A DNA stretch of 64,000 bases from JANQEU01 sp965242805. GTDB lineage: Bacteria > Bacteroidota > Bacteroidia > Cytophagales > Cyclobacteriaceae. The position numbers and the translations under genes are program-made. The notes under the pieces were generated by a model. The model saw nothing but the letters and a program-made list of their open reading frames with translations, searched no databases and was not told where the DNA came from. Every line of letters starts with the position of its first letter. Within the stretch, counting starts at the first letter, position 1. Location of the stretch: positions 3,720,001 to 3,784,000 of the forward strand of contig CBDETD010000002.1 of assembly GCA_965242805.1 (NCBI GenBank), read 5' to 3'. Shown piece by piece: positions 25,974 to 34,682 of the stretch.

Positions 25974-27104
25974 ATGAGTAAGAGCACATACCTTTTTCAA
26001 TCAAAAGGAGAATACCTGAAGCATTCTTTTTATGTCTTCATGAAGAATCATATGGCAATTACCAAGTACTTCTTCTTCTCAAGGGTGGAAATTGTAGGTG
26101 CGGAGAAAATACCGGTTGGGAATCCGGTAATTTACTCCTGTACACATCAGAATGCTTTTATGGATGCCTTGCTCATTGGGACAATTTCTCCAATGAAGAT
26201 AACATCAATTACAAGGTCAGATGTATTCGGAGATCATGCCGGAATGTGGTTTATGACCGCACTGCAGATGCAACCTATCTACCGGATGCAGGATGGATAT
26301 GAAAAACTGGCAAAAAACGAACAGGTTTTCGAGAATGTTAGACAAAGACTACGCGGGAACGAGGGAGTATTAATATTCTCCGAGGGAAATCATGGTGACG
26401 AATACTTTTTGAGGCCGTTACAAAAGGGAAGCTCAAGGATGGCATTGGAATCACAGGAGGTTATGATGGAAAAAGATATTCATGTAGTGCCTATCGGAAT
26501 AAATTATTTCCATCACCAACGTCCTTTCCACAAACTGACAGTTGTCTTTGGGGATCCCATAAAAGTTAAGGATTACTTCGATTTGTACAAGGAGCATTCT
26601 GCAAAGGCGGCTAATCAGTTAAAGAATAAGATCACGGAAGGAATGAAGGAGTGTATGATCCTACCACAATATGACGATGATTATGAAAAGAGAAAGTCGT
26701 TCATAAACAGACGAAATTTCGGATTGAAGTTCCACGAGATAAAAAAGAGGATCAATGAGTTGGATGGGCTGAAACCGGCTAAAAAAACAATACCGTTCCT
26801 CAGGTCATTGGGAAAAATTTTAGGCATATTCAACTTTCTTCCCTTGTTATTACTTCAAATCGGATTGTCAAAATTCAAGGACATTGTCTTTTACGGATCA
26901 ATAAAATGGTTCTTTGCCTTATTCATTTTCCCCGCATGGTGGATAGTCATTTTTGTTGGCACTTCGGTATTCCTTGGGTGGAAAGTCGGGTTGATCTGTT
27001 CCATGGGATCATTTATCATGTTGTTCCTCAGGCAATGGCTTATTCAACGCTCCAATGTTGAACATGCAAATATTTATCTGGAGAAAATGAAGAAAGCGGC
27101 CTAA
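25974..27104 (+). CDS. PlsC-like glycerophosphate acyltransferase
   Basis: This 376-residue protein has a PlsC acyltransferase domain at about 40-230 and two or three C-terminal membrane segments (about 285-350). The catalytic block is THQNAFMDALL, an HX5D arrangement as in yeast-type Gat acyltransferases rather than the HX4D of PlsC. The second block is FSEGNHGDE in place of FPEGTxS. The likely reaction is acyl transfer to glycerol 3-phosphate or lysophosphatidate in membrane lipid synthesis. The precise acceptor is open. Confidence 0.8.
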   Translation: MSKSTYLFQSKGEYLKHSFYVFMKNHMAITKYFFFSRVEIVGAEKIPVGNPVIYSCTHQNAFMDALLIGTISPMKITSITRSDVFGDHAGMWFMTALQMQPIYRMQDGYEKLAKNEQVFENVRQRLRGNEGVLIFSEGNHGDEYFLRPLQKGSSRMALESQEVMMEKDIHVVPIGINYFHHQRPFHKLTVVFGDPIKVKDYFDLYKEHSAKAANQLKNKITEGMKECMILPQYDDDYEKRKSFINRRNFGLKFHEIKKRINELDGLKPAKKTIPFLRSLGKILGIFNFLPLLLLQIGLSKFKDIVFYGSIKWFFALFIFPAWWIVIFVGTSVFLGWKVGLICSMGSFIMLFLRQWLIQRSNVEHANIYLEKMKKAA

Positions 27105-27112
27105 AGGACTTT

Positions 27113-27958
27113 TCAGTCGGACCCTCCGATAAATTTTGATCTTTCATAGATCAGTTTGCCATTTTCATCCCATTCCTTGCCAATGAAAGGAATCATGTCG
27201 TCATTGTATGGATCATCCGGGTACTTCAGTTCACGCTTGAGTCGCTTATTGAGATAATATTCCCGCCAGAGGCCAATTTTCCTGTCGTACTTGTATTCTC
27301 CTATAACTGCCACCTCTCCATTTTCATGAAATGCATAATATGTACCCTGTCTTTTTCCAAAATGGACGGGGATGATCTCTCTGACTTTTTCCCTGTTGTA
27401 ATCATAGAACGCCAGCAATGACTGTTCTGGCCATCCTTTCCAATACACCTGCTTGTCCTGTAGTATGTCGTGTCTATTTAATCGAACCCATCGTCGATGT
27501 TTCATTCCCTTGTAGAAGTACCCCTCTTCAAGCACCTGATCACCAATTTTCTTGAGGTAGTGACCATGCATGACCCCGACGGATTTAGGATCGCTAATAT
27601 TGAATGAGTTGACAATTTTCTTTTTCTTCAGATCATAGTAGTAGAAGTCTCTGACGTATTCTGGAGGTGCCTCAAAGTCTTTGTATTTAAGGTAGTGGAA
27701 CAACTCCACAACCGTTCTTTTCCCAAATCCATTTTTAGTGAAACCTCGTTTAGCCTTAATGCCATAGTAGATCTTTGGATTCTTCTTTTTCTCCTTTTTT
27801 TGAATTGGTTCGATGGGTTCTTCTTCTTGCTGTGTTTTTTTAAGTTCGATGGTCAAGGGAGTCTCATAATCCACCCTAAAAAGATTTGCAATGGATTCCT
27901 CCTGGCTGAAACAATGGGAGGACATAATAATGAACATTCCAAGAAAAAGTGATTTCAT
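27113..27958 (-). CDS. MORN/YwqK-like repeat protein, secreted
   Basis: This 281-residue protein starts at the ATG at 27958 (MKSLFLGMFIIMSSHCFS, signal peptide or lipoprotein with SSHC); the GTG one codon upstream is not needed. The C-terminal half has MORN/YwqK-type repeats: GYFYKGMKHRRWVRL, FGKRQGTYYAFHENGEVAVI, YDRKIGLWREYYLNKRLKRE. Such repeats occur in exported Bacteroidota proteins of unknown role. It is convergent with the acyltransferase gene, eight bases apart. Confidence 0.7.
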   Translation of the reverse strand: MKSLFLGMFIIMSSHCFSQEESIANLFRVDYETPLTIELKKTQQEEEPIEPIQKKEKKKNPKIYYGIKAKRGFTKNGFGKRTVVELFHYLKYKDFEAPPEYVRDFYYYDLKKKKIVNSFNISDPKSVGVMHGHYLKKIGDQVLEEGYFYKGMKHRRWVRLNRHDILQDKQVYWKGWPEQSLLAFYDYNREKVREIIPVHFGKRQGTYYAFHENGEVAVIGEYKYDRKIGLWREYYLNKRLKRELKYPDDPYNDDMIPFIGKEWDENGKLIYERSKFIGGSD

Positions 27959-27993
27959 CACAGTGAAAAACGAAATTTCCAGTCCAAAATTAT

Positions 27994-28017
27994 AAAAAAA
28001 AGGGGCCTGAGCCCCCT
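27994..28017 (-). terminator. Terminator of the HEIGH protease gene
   Basis: On the minus strand GGGGC-TCAG-GCCCC is followed by eight T. It lies 22 bases beyond the protease stop codon. Confidence 0.85.
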
Positions 28018-28038
28018 GTTGTGTTTATTTGATTGATC

Positions 28039-28923
28039 TTAATACAAATAATCAAGAGCAGTCCTATCTGCACTGGTGAAAGGTCTATCAGATCCATCCG
28101 TACACGCAAGCATCCAGGATCCATTGCCCTGCAAATCAGCTCCCGTAGGTGTTCCGGGAATATGGATTGCTCCAATGCCTGCATCGCCTTCATTTCCACC
28201 ACTTCCACATGAAATACTCCTATTGAAGTAATCCGTGTGTCTGAAGCCAATGCAATGCCCCATTTCGTGAGCCATAATTGTGGCGATCCCATTAATTGAT
28301 AAGCCGTAGGTCGACTCCAGAATACCGCTCATTTTTATCTCATTATACGGATTGCAGCTAGAAGGGAATCCTGCGGAGCCAAGTATACCTCTTCTTTCAT
28401 CTCTTTTTCCAAGTCGAGTGAATACAATATCGGCGTCTCCCGTAGATGTTACTCTTTGAAATGTTAATAACAGGTTCTCTCCATTAAATCTGGAAATGGC
28501 TTCATTTAATGCCTGACCGTAGGTTGAAGGGAATGATGCAGAAGAATTCTTGGGTTTTCCTCCTCCTTTGCCACCGCCATTTCCACCGCCGCCGGAACCG
28601 CCTTCATCCATGTAGACATTGATTGTTCGTCCACCTCCGGGGCATACCAATTCAGTGGTGTGATACTGCTCCAGATTTGCAATAGGTGTACCCTCTTGAA
28701 GGTTTTTCAGGTCACTAGTGGTAATGTAAATGTCACCCTCAACTAAGTACCCATCCTCAAAATGAATAGGAGCGATATTCTGGATGTCGTATCCATTGGC
28801 AGTCAAAATATCCAATACTTCCTGATTGATTTCATCTGCTTTTACCACTGAGTCCTGGTCACAGGAGTAGAAGCTAAAGACCGCCAATATCGCGGCCAAT
28901 GTCGTGATTTTGAATTTGTTCAT
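28039..28923 (-). CDS. HEIGH-type (M57) zinc metalloprotease, lipoprotein
   Basis: This 294-residue protein has a lipoprotein signal (MNKFKITTLAAILAVFSFYSC). A prodomain-like region of about 90 residues follows, then a Gly-rich, Lys-containing linker (about 107-124), then the peptidase domain. MAHEMGHCIGFRHTDY (about 218-233) carries the HExxHxxGxxH zinc site of metzincins, and the AGIGAIHIPGTP region fits the dual-action HEIGH family. Cys residues in SCNPYNEI and SISCGSG could form a disulfide. The gene is monocistronic, with a strong terminator after it. Confidence 0.85.
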   Translation of the reverse strand: MNKFKITTLAAILAVFSFYSCDQDSVVKADEINQEVLDILTANGYDIQNIAPIHFEDGYLVEGDIYITTSDLKNLQEGTPIANLEQYHTTELVCPGGGRTINVYMDEGGSGGGGNGGGKGGGKPKNSSASFPSTYGQALNEAISRFNGENLLLTFQRVTSTGDADIVFTRLGKRDERRGILGSAGFPSSCNPYNEIKMSGILESTYGLSINGIATIMAHEMGHCIGFRHTDYFNRSISCGSGGNEGDAGIGAIHIPGTPTGADLQGNGSWMLACTDGSDRPFTSADRTALDYLY

Positions 28924-29025
28924 AGGTTTAGAAATTGTTTGTATTAGGTTATAGAATTTCCGAATCTAATAAAATTTTTGAAATTGGAAATCACAAACCA
29001 CTCCCGTGGTAGTGAAGTGGTTTAA

Positions 29026-29052
29026 TAAAAAAGGGGCGTTAATGCCCCTTTT
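29026..29052 (-). terminator. Terminator of htpG
   Basis: On the minus strand AAGGGGCATTAACGCCCCTT forms a GC-rich stem with a four-base loop followed by a T run. It lies 26 bases past the htpG stop. Confidence 0.85.
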
Positions 29053-29077
29053 CAACGTTTATGAAAATGAAATGATA

Positions 29078-30967
29078 TTAATTGGATACGATCTCGACAC
29101 TTCTCTTGATGAAATCGGTGAGATCCTGTCCCTCAAGCATTCCTTGTGACAATAACGCCAGGTCATAGGCCTGCTTGGCAAGGGCAACTTTATCTTCTTT
29201 CTTTTTTGCGTCAAGGATCTTCTTGATCACTGAATGATTGCCGTTGACTGCTACACTCAGATGGACTGGCATATCACCAAACATCATGGGTCCACCCCCT
29301 CCAACAGCTTGCATGTCCTTCATTCGACGCATGAATTCCGGCAGGGTGATTGTTACAGGAAAATCATCAGGGGCCATGGATTCGATGGTAACAGTATTGT
29401 TTTTATCATCAATGGCATCTTCAAAGATCTGCTTCACAGTATCCGTTTCCTTCTCACCAAGGACAGATTCCTTGTTTTCCCCTTTGTCAATCAGCTTATC
29501 TACAACATCCGCATCAATGCGTTTGAATGTGACTTCAAACTTTTGTTCGGCGTGGTTGATAAAGTGGCTGTCCAGGACTTCTTCCATTATCAGAACGTCA
29601 TAGCCACGATTCTTCGCTGCATCCAAATAACTGTGTTGTCTTCTTTCGTCATTGGTGTAAAGAAGTACGATCTGATTGTCCTTGTTTGATTGGGTCTCCT
29701 TTACTTTCTCTTTGTATTCCTCAAAGGTGAAGTGTTTTCCATCTGTATTTTTCAGCAATACAAAATCCTTTGCCTTCTCATGAAATTTCTCCTCGGAGAT
29801 CATTCCGTATTTAACGAACAGTCCAATATCGGCCCATTTGTTCTCGTACGAATCCCTATCTTTTTTGAATAATTCGGAAAGCTTATCAGCGACCTTCTTC
29901 GTGATGTACCCATTGATCTTTTTGACATTTGCGTCAGACTGCAGGTAACTCCTGGAGACATTTAACGGGATATCAGGGGAATCAATAACCCCATGCAATA
30001 ATTGAAGGAATTCTGGGACAACGTCTTTTACCTCATCAGTAATGAATACCTGACGGCTGTAAAGTTGGATCTTATTCCGTTGAAGGTCGAAGTCTTTCTT
30101 CAGTTTTGGGAAGTACAGTATCCCCGTGAGGTTGAAGGGATAGTCCACATTAAGATGGATCCAGAATAATGGATCTTCAGAGAATGGGTAAAGTTCCTTG
30201 TAAAAAGCAAGATAATCTTCATCTTTAAGATCATTGGGCGATTTTACCCAAATAGGGTCTGTGTTGTTGATGATGTTGTCCTTCTTGACCGTCTTGTATT
30301 TAGGATTGCCATCCTTGTCTTTACCATCTTCAACCTGTTCATCCCTGGTTCCGAATTTAATGGGAACTGGAAGGAATTTTCCGTACTTATTGATTATTCC
30401 TTCGATCCGGTGATCTTCCAGAAATTCCTCTGAATCCTTGTCGACATGAAGTATAATATCTGTTCCTCTGGATTTCTTTTTTATCGGGAGGATCTCAAAC
30501 TCCGTGTTTCCTTCACCCACCCACTTAGCGGCCTCGTTGTTTTCCTGGTGTGAAAGTGTCTCAATCTCCACTTTCTTCGCCACCATGAATGATGAATAGA
30601 ACCCTAGACCAAAGTGACCGATGATCTGTTGGTCTTCTCCTTTGTCCTTGTATTTCTCTAGAAATTCTGTTGCGCCAGAAAAAGCGATTTGGTTGATGTA
30701 CTTTTTGATTTCCTCAGACGTCATACCTATGCCCTTATCGGACACCGTGATTGTCTTTTTCTTTTTGTCAACCTTTATCTCAATGGTCAAATCCCCTAAC
30801 TCGCCATCGAATTCACCAATTGAGGCAAGACGTTTGAGTTTTTGTGTGGCGTCGACCGCATTGGAAATGAGTTCCCTCAGAAAAATCTCATGATCTGAGT
30901 ATAAAAATTTCTTTATGATCGGAAAGATATTTTCCGTATGAATGGAAATATTACCTTTTTCTTGCAT
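29078..30967 (-). CDS. htpG: Molecular chaperone HtpG (Hsp90)
   Basis: This 629-residue Hsp90 homologue has full family length. The start chosen is the ATG at 30967 (MQEKGNISIHTENIFP), since the frame's upstream ATG adds five unlikely residues. The N-terminal GHKL ATPase shows LRELISNAVDATQKLK, SDKGIGMTSEE and GHFGLGFYSSFMVAKKV. The middle domain contains NVSRSYLQSD with the ATP-contacting Arg, followed by a C-terminal dimerisation domain. It folds client proteins in the cytoplasm and is often heat-inducible. A four-box TGACA palindrome lies 56-92 bases upstream of the start. Confidence 0.95.
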   Translation of the reverse strand: MQEKGNISIHTENIFPIIKKFLYSDHEIFLRELISNAVDATQKLKRLASIGEFDGELGDLTIEIKVDKKKKTITVSDKGIGMTSEEIKKYINQIAFSGATEFLEKYKDKGEDQQIIGHFGLGFYSSFMVAKKVEIETLSHQENNEAAKWVGEGNTEFEILPIKKKSRGTDIILHVDKDSEEFLEDHRIEGIINKYGKFLPVPIKFGTRDEQVEDGKDKDGNPKYKTVKKDNIINNTDPIWVKSPNDLKDEDYLAFYKELYPFSEDPLFWIHLNVDYPFNLTGILYFPKLKKDFDLQRNKIQLYSRQVFITDEVKDVVPEFLQLLHGVIDSPDIPLNVSRSYLQSDANVKKINGYITKKVADKLSELFKKDRDSYENKWADIGLFVKYGMISEEKFHEKAKDFVLLKNTDGKHFTFEEYKEKVKETQSNKDNQIVLLYTNDERRQHSYLDAAKNRGYDVLIMEEVLDSHFINHAEQKFEVTFKRIDADVVDKLIDKGENKESVLGEKETDTVKQIFEDAIDDKNNTVTIESMAPDDFPVTITLPEFMRRMKDMQAVGGGGPMMFGDMPVHLSVAVNGNHSVIKKILDAKKKEDKVALAKQAYDLALLSQGMLEGQDLTDFIKRSVEIVSN

Positions 30968-31022
30968 GTTATTTAGATTCAAATTCTGTGCTGCAGGAAC
31001 AAATTCTATTCCATTTAAAGAA

Positions 31023-31059
31023 TGACATAAATGACAGTGAATAATCTGTCAAAATGTCA
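31023..31059. promoter_or_regulatory. Four-box TGACA palindrome upstream of htpG
   Basis: Two direct TGACA boxes (31023-31028 TGACAT, 31032-31037 TGACAG) face two inverted ones (31046-31051 CTGTCA, 31054-31059 ATGTCA) around the centre at 31041/31042. The inner pair forms a perfect TGACAG-N8-CTGTCA dyad. The site sits between the DUF4293 stop and the htpG start, in the htpG promoter region, and looks like a binding site for a dimeric or tetrameric regulator. Confidence 0.45.
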
Positions 31060-31073
31060 CAATGATGAATATC

Positions 31074-31565
31074 TTATCTTATTCGGTCGGCACTTCTCAC
31101 CAGTTTTTCATCTCTCCGGATGAACCTGTTTGCCAGCATATTGAAGAAAAGCGCGATGACAGGAAAGTAAAATCCTGCAAGATATGATCCGGGTGTGTCC
31201 GGAGCCAGCACTTTGTCGGCTTTTAGAATAAAGTAAACAGCAACGCCCAATGACCCTGCAATAAATAGTGAATTGAGTGCTCCAAGCTGGATCTGCCTAA
31301 GTCTATTTGTGTATTGAAAAATCGAATACAGGGCAACTATTGCTCCGAGGACAGCCAGAATTGAAATATAGAAAACATCTTTTTCGCTAATCAGTGTTCG
31401 TTCTCCTGTTTCTGTGGAGTAGCTCTCATATGTCATCTTGAATACATCAACTGTTACTATTTCAGACTGGGCAGGATCATATTTTTGCCAAATTGGGAAA
31501 AACAGAAATGCCACCATAACTGCGGCAACACCAAATAGAAATAGACTTTGTACTCGTTGGATCAT
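31074..31565 (-). CDS. DUF4293 family membrane protein
   Basis: This 163-residue protein has four membrane helices. The start at 31565 gives MIQRVQSLFLFGVAAVMVAF, the conserved opening of DUF4293; the frame extends 21 codons upstream but that would bury this start. An extracytoplasmic loop of about 35 residues lies after helix 1. Function is unknown. The gene is divergent from truA, an arrangement often seen in Bacteroidota. Confidence 0.8.
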   Translation of the reverse strand: MIQRVQSLFLFGVAAVMVAFLFFPIWQKYDPAQSEIVTVDVFKMTYESYSTETGERTLISEKDVFYISILAVLGAIVALYSIFQYTNRLRQIQLGALNSLFIAGSLGVAVYFILKADKVLAPDTPGSYLAGFYFPVIALFFNMLANRFIRRDEKLVRSADRIR

Positions 31566-31639
31566 TTGCTTCCGATGAAAACTGCACAAAAGAACGTATA
31601 GCCGGTCAATTTGACAAACTAATACCATTATTTTGCAGC

Positions 31640-32383
31640 ATGCGATATTTCATGGACCTGAGTTATTTTGGCGAGTCATTTCATGGATGGCAAAAACAAA
31701 ATAATGCACACACGGTCCAGGAAGAAATCGAAAGTTCTCTTTCCACTATTCTTCGATCTTCAATTCAGGTTACAGGAAGTGGCAGGACTGATACTGGTGT
31801 TCATGCGAAACAACAAATGGCACATTTTGATGTTGGTGATGAGATCGATCCGGAGGAATTACTCTTTAAACTGAACTCGTTTTTGCCTGAGTCGATTTCA
31901 ATCAATTGCATTAAAACAGTAAAATCAGATGCACATGCCAGGTACGATGCTACAGCACGTACCTACCATTATTTCATTAATACCAAAAAAGATCCTTTTT
32001 TAGTAGGCAGATCGTATTATCTGAGAACCGAACTAGACCTTGAAATAATTAATATGGCCTGTGAGCGAATCCGGAAATGGGAAGATTTTCAGGCCTTTAG
32101 TAAGGTAAAAACTGAGGTTGAAAACTTTTTGTGCAAGATCTATGACATCAGTTGGATTAGGGATGAAAATGGCTATTTCTTCAAGGTGAGGGCCAATAGG
32201 TTCCTCCGTGGAATGGTAAGAGCAATGGTTGGAACACTAATTGAATTGGGTCAGTCAAAACTTTCTTTAAGGGATTTCGATTTAATATTGGAGAACAGGA
32301 ATAGATCCGGAGCTGGACATTCAGTTCCTGCTGAAGGCTTGTATCTGGCCCGAGTTGAATATAATGACAATATCTATTTGTAG
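31640..32383 (+). CDS. truA: tRNA pseudouridine(38-40) synthase TruA
   Basis: This 247-residue enzyme begins MRYFMDLSYFGESFHGWQKQ. The catalytic Asp lies in SGRTDTGVHAKQQMAHFD (about residue 53), and the C-terminal FLRGMVRAMVGTLIELG helix is the family signature. It converts uridines 38-40 of the tRNA anticodon arm to pseudouridine. Its TAG overlaps the GTG start of the ABC exporter gene by one base. Confidence 0.95.
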   Translation: MRYFMDLSYFGESFHGWQKQNNAHTVQEEIESSLSTILRSSIQVTGSGRTDTGVHAKQQMAHFDVGDEIDPEELLFKLNSFLPESISINCIKTVKSDAHARYDATARTYHYFINTKKDPFLVGRSYYLRTELDLEIINMACERIRKWEDFQAFSKVKTEVENFLCKIYDISWIRDENGYFFKVRANRFLRGMVRAMVGTLIELGQSKLSLRDFDLILENRNRSGAGHSVPAEGLYLARVEYNDNIYL

Positions 32384-34152
32384 TGGAGAAAAACCAAACA
32401 ATAAGCGGCAACCTCGTTGATATTAAAATTCTGAAGCGGCTTTTCAAGTTCGCAACACCTTACACAAACCAATTTTGGCTTTTGGTGATATTAACGATCA
32501 TCCTTGCCGGGATCGTCCCAATTCGGCCATACCTCATTCAACTTACTATAGACAATGAGGTTGCCTCCGGAAACTTTCCGGGTTTGGTGCGGATGATAAT
32601 CATTTTGGTTTCCCTCCTATTTGTTCAGGCGTTCGTTCAATACTACCACACTTATTTATCGGGTTGGTTGGGGCAAACGATCATCAAAGATATCAGGGTC
32701 CGGTTGTTCAGGCATCTTCAACAATTAAGACTTAAGTTTTTTGACCAAACTCCAATTGGCAGACTGGTCACAAGGAATGTGTCGGATATCGAGACATTGG
32801 CTGAAGTGTTCAGTCAGGGGATTGCGGCAATGATCGGAGATCTATTGCAGCTAGTAGTGATCGTAAGTTTCATGTTTTGGATCGACTGGAAGTTGACTCT
32901 GATCAGCCTTTCAACTTTTCCGTTGCTGGTATTTGCCACCTATGTTTTCAAAGAAAAAGTGAAAGTCTCTTTTAATGAAGTTCGAACTGCAGTTTCCAAT
33001 CTAAATACTTACGTTCAGGAGCACATTACCGGGATGAGTATCGTCCAAATATTCAATAGTGAAGAAAGGGAATTCGATAAGTTCAAAAGCATTAACCTGA
33101 AACACAGGAAGGCCAACATTAGGGCAGTAATGTACTATTCCATCTACTTCCCGGTTGCGGAAGTTATTGGTGCTGCAGGAATTGGGCTTCTCATCTGGTT
33201 TGGAGCTGGCCAGGTTGTGCAGGGTAATACTGATTTTGGAGTCCTTATTGCCTTCATCATGTACATCAACATGTTTTTCCGACCTATCAGGATGATAGCC
33301 GACCGATTCAATACTCTTCAAATGGGTATTGTTAGTTCCAATCGTATTCTCAATTTACTTGATAATGAGGATCATATTCCTAATGATGGAAGCATAAAAG
33401 TGGATGATCTGAAGGGTGATATTGAATTTAAAAATGTCTGGTTTGCATACAATGATGAAGACTGGGTATTGAAAAACATAAATCTCAAGGTCAACCAAGG
33501 GGAGACATTGGCTCTCGTGGGTGCGACTGGAGCCGGTAAATCTTCTGTAATAAATCTTTTGAGCAGGTTTTACGAGATCAATAAGGGGGAGATCATTGTC
33601 GACGGTGTGAATATCCATGACTATGAGCTATCCAGCCTTAGGCGGAATATTGCTGTGGTCTTGCAGGATGTGTTCCTTTTTTCTGATTCCATTTTCAATA
33701 ACATAACTCTCAAGAATCCTGAAATCAAACCTGAGGAAGTTTTTAAGGCAGCAGATCTTGTCGGAGCCCGAAAGTTTATAGAAAGGCTTCCTGGCGGTTT
33801 CAATTATAATGTCATGGAGCGAGGGACCACACTATCAGTGGGTCAAAGGCAATTGATCTCTTTCGTGAGGGCCATGGTTTATGATCCAAGGATCATTGTG
33901 CTTGATGAAGCCACTTCCTCGGTGGATACTGAAACTGAGGAGTTGATTCAATCGGCAATTCAGACTATGATGAAGGGGAGGTCTTCTATTGTCATTGCCC
34001 ATCGATTATCAACTATTCAGAACGCGGATAATATAGTTGTTCTTGACAAAGGTGAAGTGAAGGAACAAGGCAAACATGATCAGCTACTGTCTTTAGATGG
34101 CCTTTATGCTCAATTGCACAAAATGCAATACAAAGAAGTATTAAGTGCGTGA
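32383..34152 (+). CDS. ABC exporter half-transporter with non-canonical signature LSVGQ
   Basis: This 589-residue fused protein has six membrane helices (about 30-320) and then an ATPase domain. The Walker A motif is GATGAGKSS, the signature is LSVGQRQL (canonical LSGGQ has Gly at the third position), Walker B with catalytic Glu is IIVLDEATSSVD, and the switch is AHRLS. The start is GTG at 32383, overlapping truA. Taken with the second exporter gene (34679-36472), which has a normal signature but Asp instead of the catalytic Glu, this looks like the canonical-Walker-B subunit of a heterodimeric exporter. The substrate is unknown. Confidence 0.9.
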   Translation: MEKNQTISGNLVDIKILKRLFKFATPYTNQFWLLVILTIILAGIVPIRPYLIQLTIDNEVASGNFPGLVRMIIILVSLLFVQAFVQYYHTYLSGWLGQTIIKDIRVRLFRHLQQLRLKFFDQTPIGRLVTRNVSDIETLAEVFSQGIAAMIGDLLQLVVIVSFMFWIDWKLTLISLSTFPLLVFATYVFKEKVKVSFNEVRTAVSNLNTYVQEHITGMSIVQIFNSEEREFDKFKSINLKHRKANIRAVMYYSIYFPVAEVIGAAGIGLLIWFGAGQVVQGNTDFGVLIAFIMYINMFFRPIRMIADRFNTLQMGIVSSNRILNLLDNEDHIPNDGSIKVDDLKGDIEFKNVWFAYNDEDWVLKNINLKVNQGETLALVGATGAGKSSVINLLSRFYEINKGEIIVDGVNIHDYELSSLRRNIAVVLQDVFLFSDSIFNNITLKNPEIKPEEVFKAADLVGARKFIERLPGGFNYNVMERGTTLSVGQRQLISFVRAMVYDPRIIVLDEATSSVDTETEELIQSAIQTMMKGRSSIVIAHRLSTIQNADNIVVLDKGEVKEQGKHDQLLSLDGLYAQLHKMQYKEVLSA

Positions 34153-34682
34153 AACCTATCCATTATTACATAATAATCATTGTTTTTTCCCTGTCAGTGA
34201 TTGGGGTGTCTTTATATTATCTATTGGGAGGTTTTGAGGAGATAAGAGTTTACAAGTTACCGGGTGAATCCAAAATCGTGGTTGGTAAGCATTTCATTGG
34301 AAAGCAAACTCATCGTGATATTCGGAAGTATTTCAATGAGGCTCAGCAGCTGGTACTTGACAGTGCTATAATGGGAACTTTAGTAAGGATAATCAACGAC
34401 AACGACTCTCTCGAAGGGGATCAGGTCGATTTTTTCATCGGGGTGATGATTGATGGTGAGATGGCCGAAGTTCCTTTGGGATTTACGGTAAATGAGTATT
34501 ATCCGACTAATAGATTCGCGATTTTCATGGGTATGAATAAGTGGGTACGACCTTCTTCTGCCAGGATAGATGTGATGCTGTCAGGTGAAGCTGAGAAGAG
34601 TGGATTTGATTCTTCTCAAGGTATAATAGCGGAACTCTACTACATTGACGACTCAATGTCAGTTGAACTGTGGTTGAATTAG
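34149..34682 (+). CDS. Hypothetical membrane-anchored protein beside the ABC exporter
   Basis: This 177-residue protein has one N-terminal hydrophobic helix (HYYIIIIVFSLSVIGVSLYY) and an extracytoplasmic remainder including a GyrI-like stretch IRVYKLPGESKIVVGKHFIG. The GTG start overlaps the exporter stop by four bases (GTGA), so they are co-translated. Its stop overlaps that of the convergent second exporter within TTAG at 34679-34682. It may be an accessory factor of the transporter; no family is recognised. Confidence 0.65.
   Translation: MKPIHYYIIIIVFSLSVIGVSLYYLLGGFEEIRVYKLPGESKIVVGKHFIGKQTHRDIRKYFNEAQQLVLDSAIMGTLVRIINDNDSLEGDQVDFFIGVMIDGEMAEVPLGFTVNEYYPTNRFAIFMGMNKWVRPSSARIDVMLSGEAEKSGFDSSQGIIAELYYIDDSMSVELWLN

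Noticed and set aside
31566..31628. Upstream start for the DUF4293 gene
   Set aside because: The family's conserved opening MIQR lies 21 codons inside, and the extension would reach into the truA promoter.
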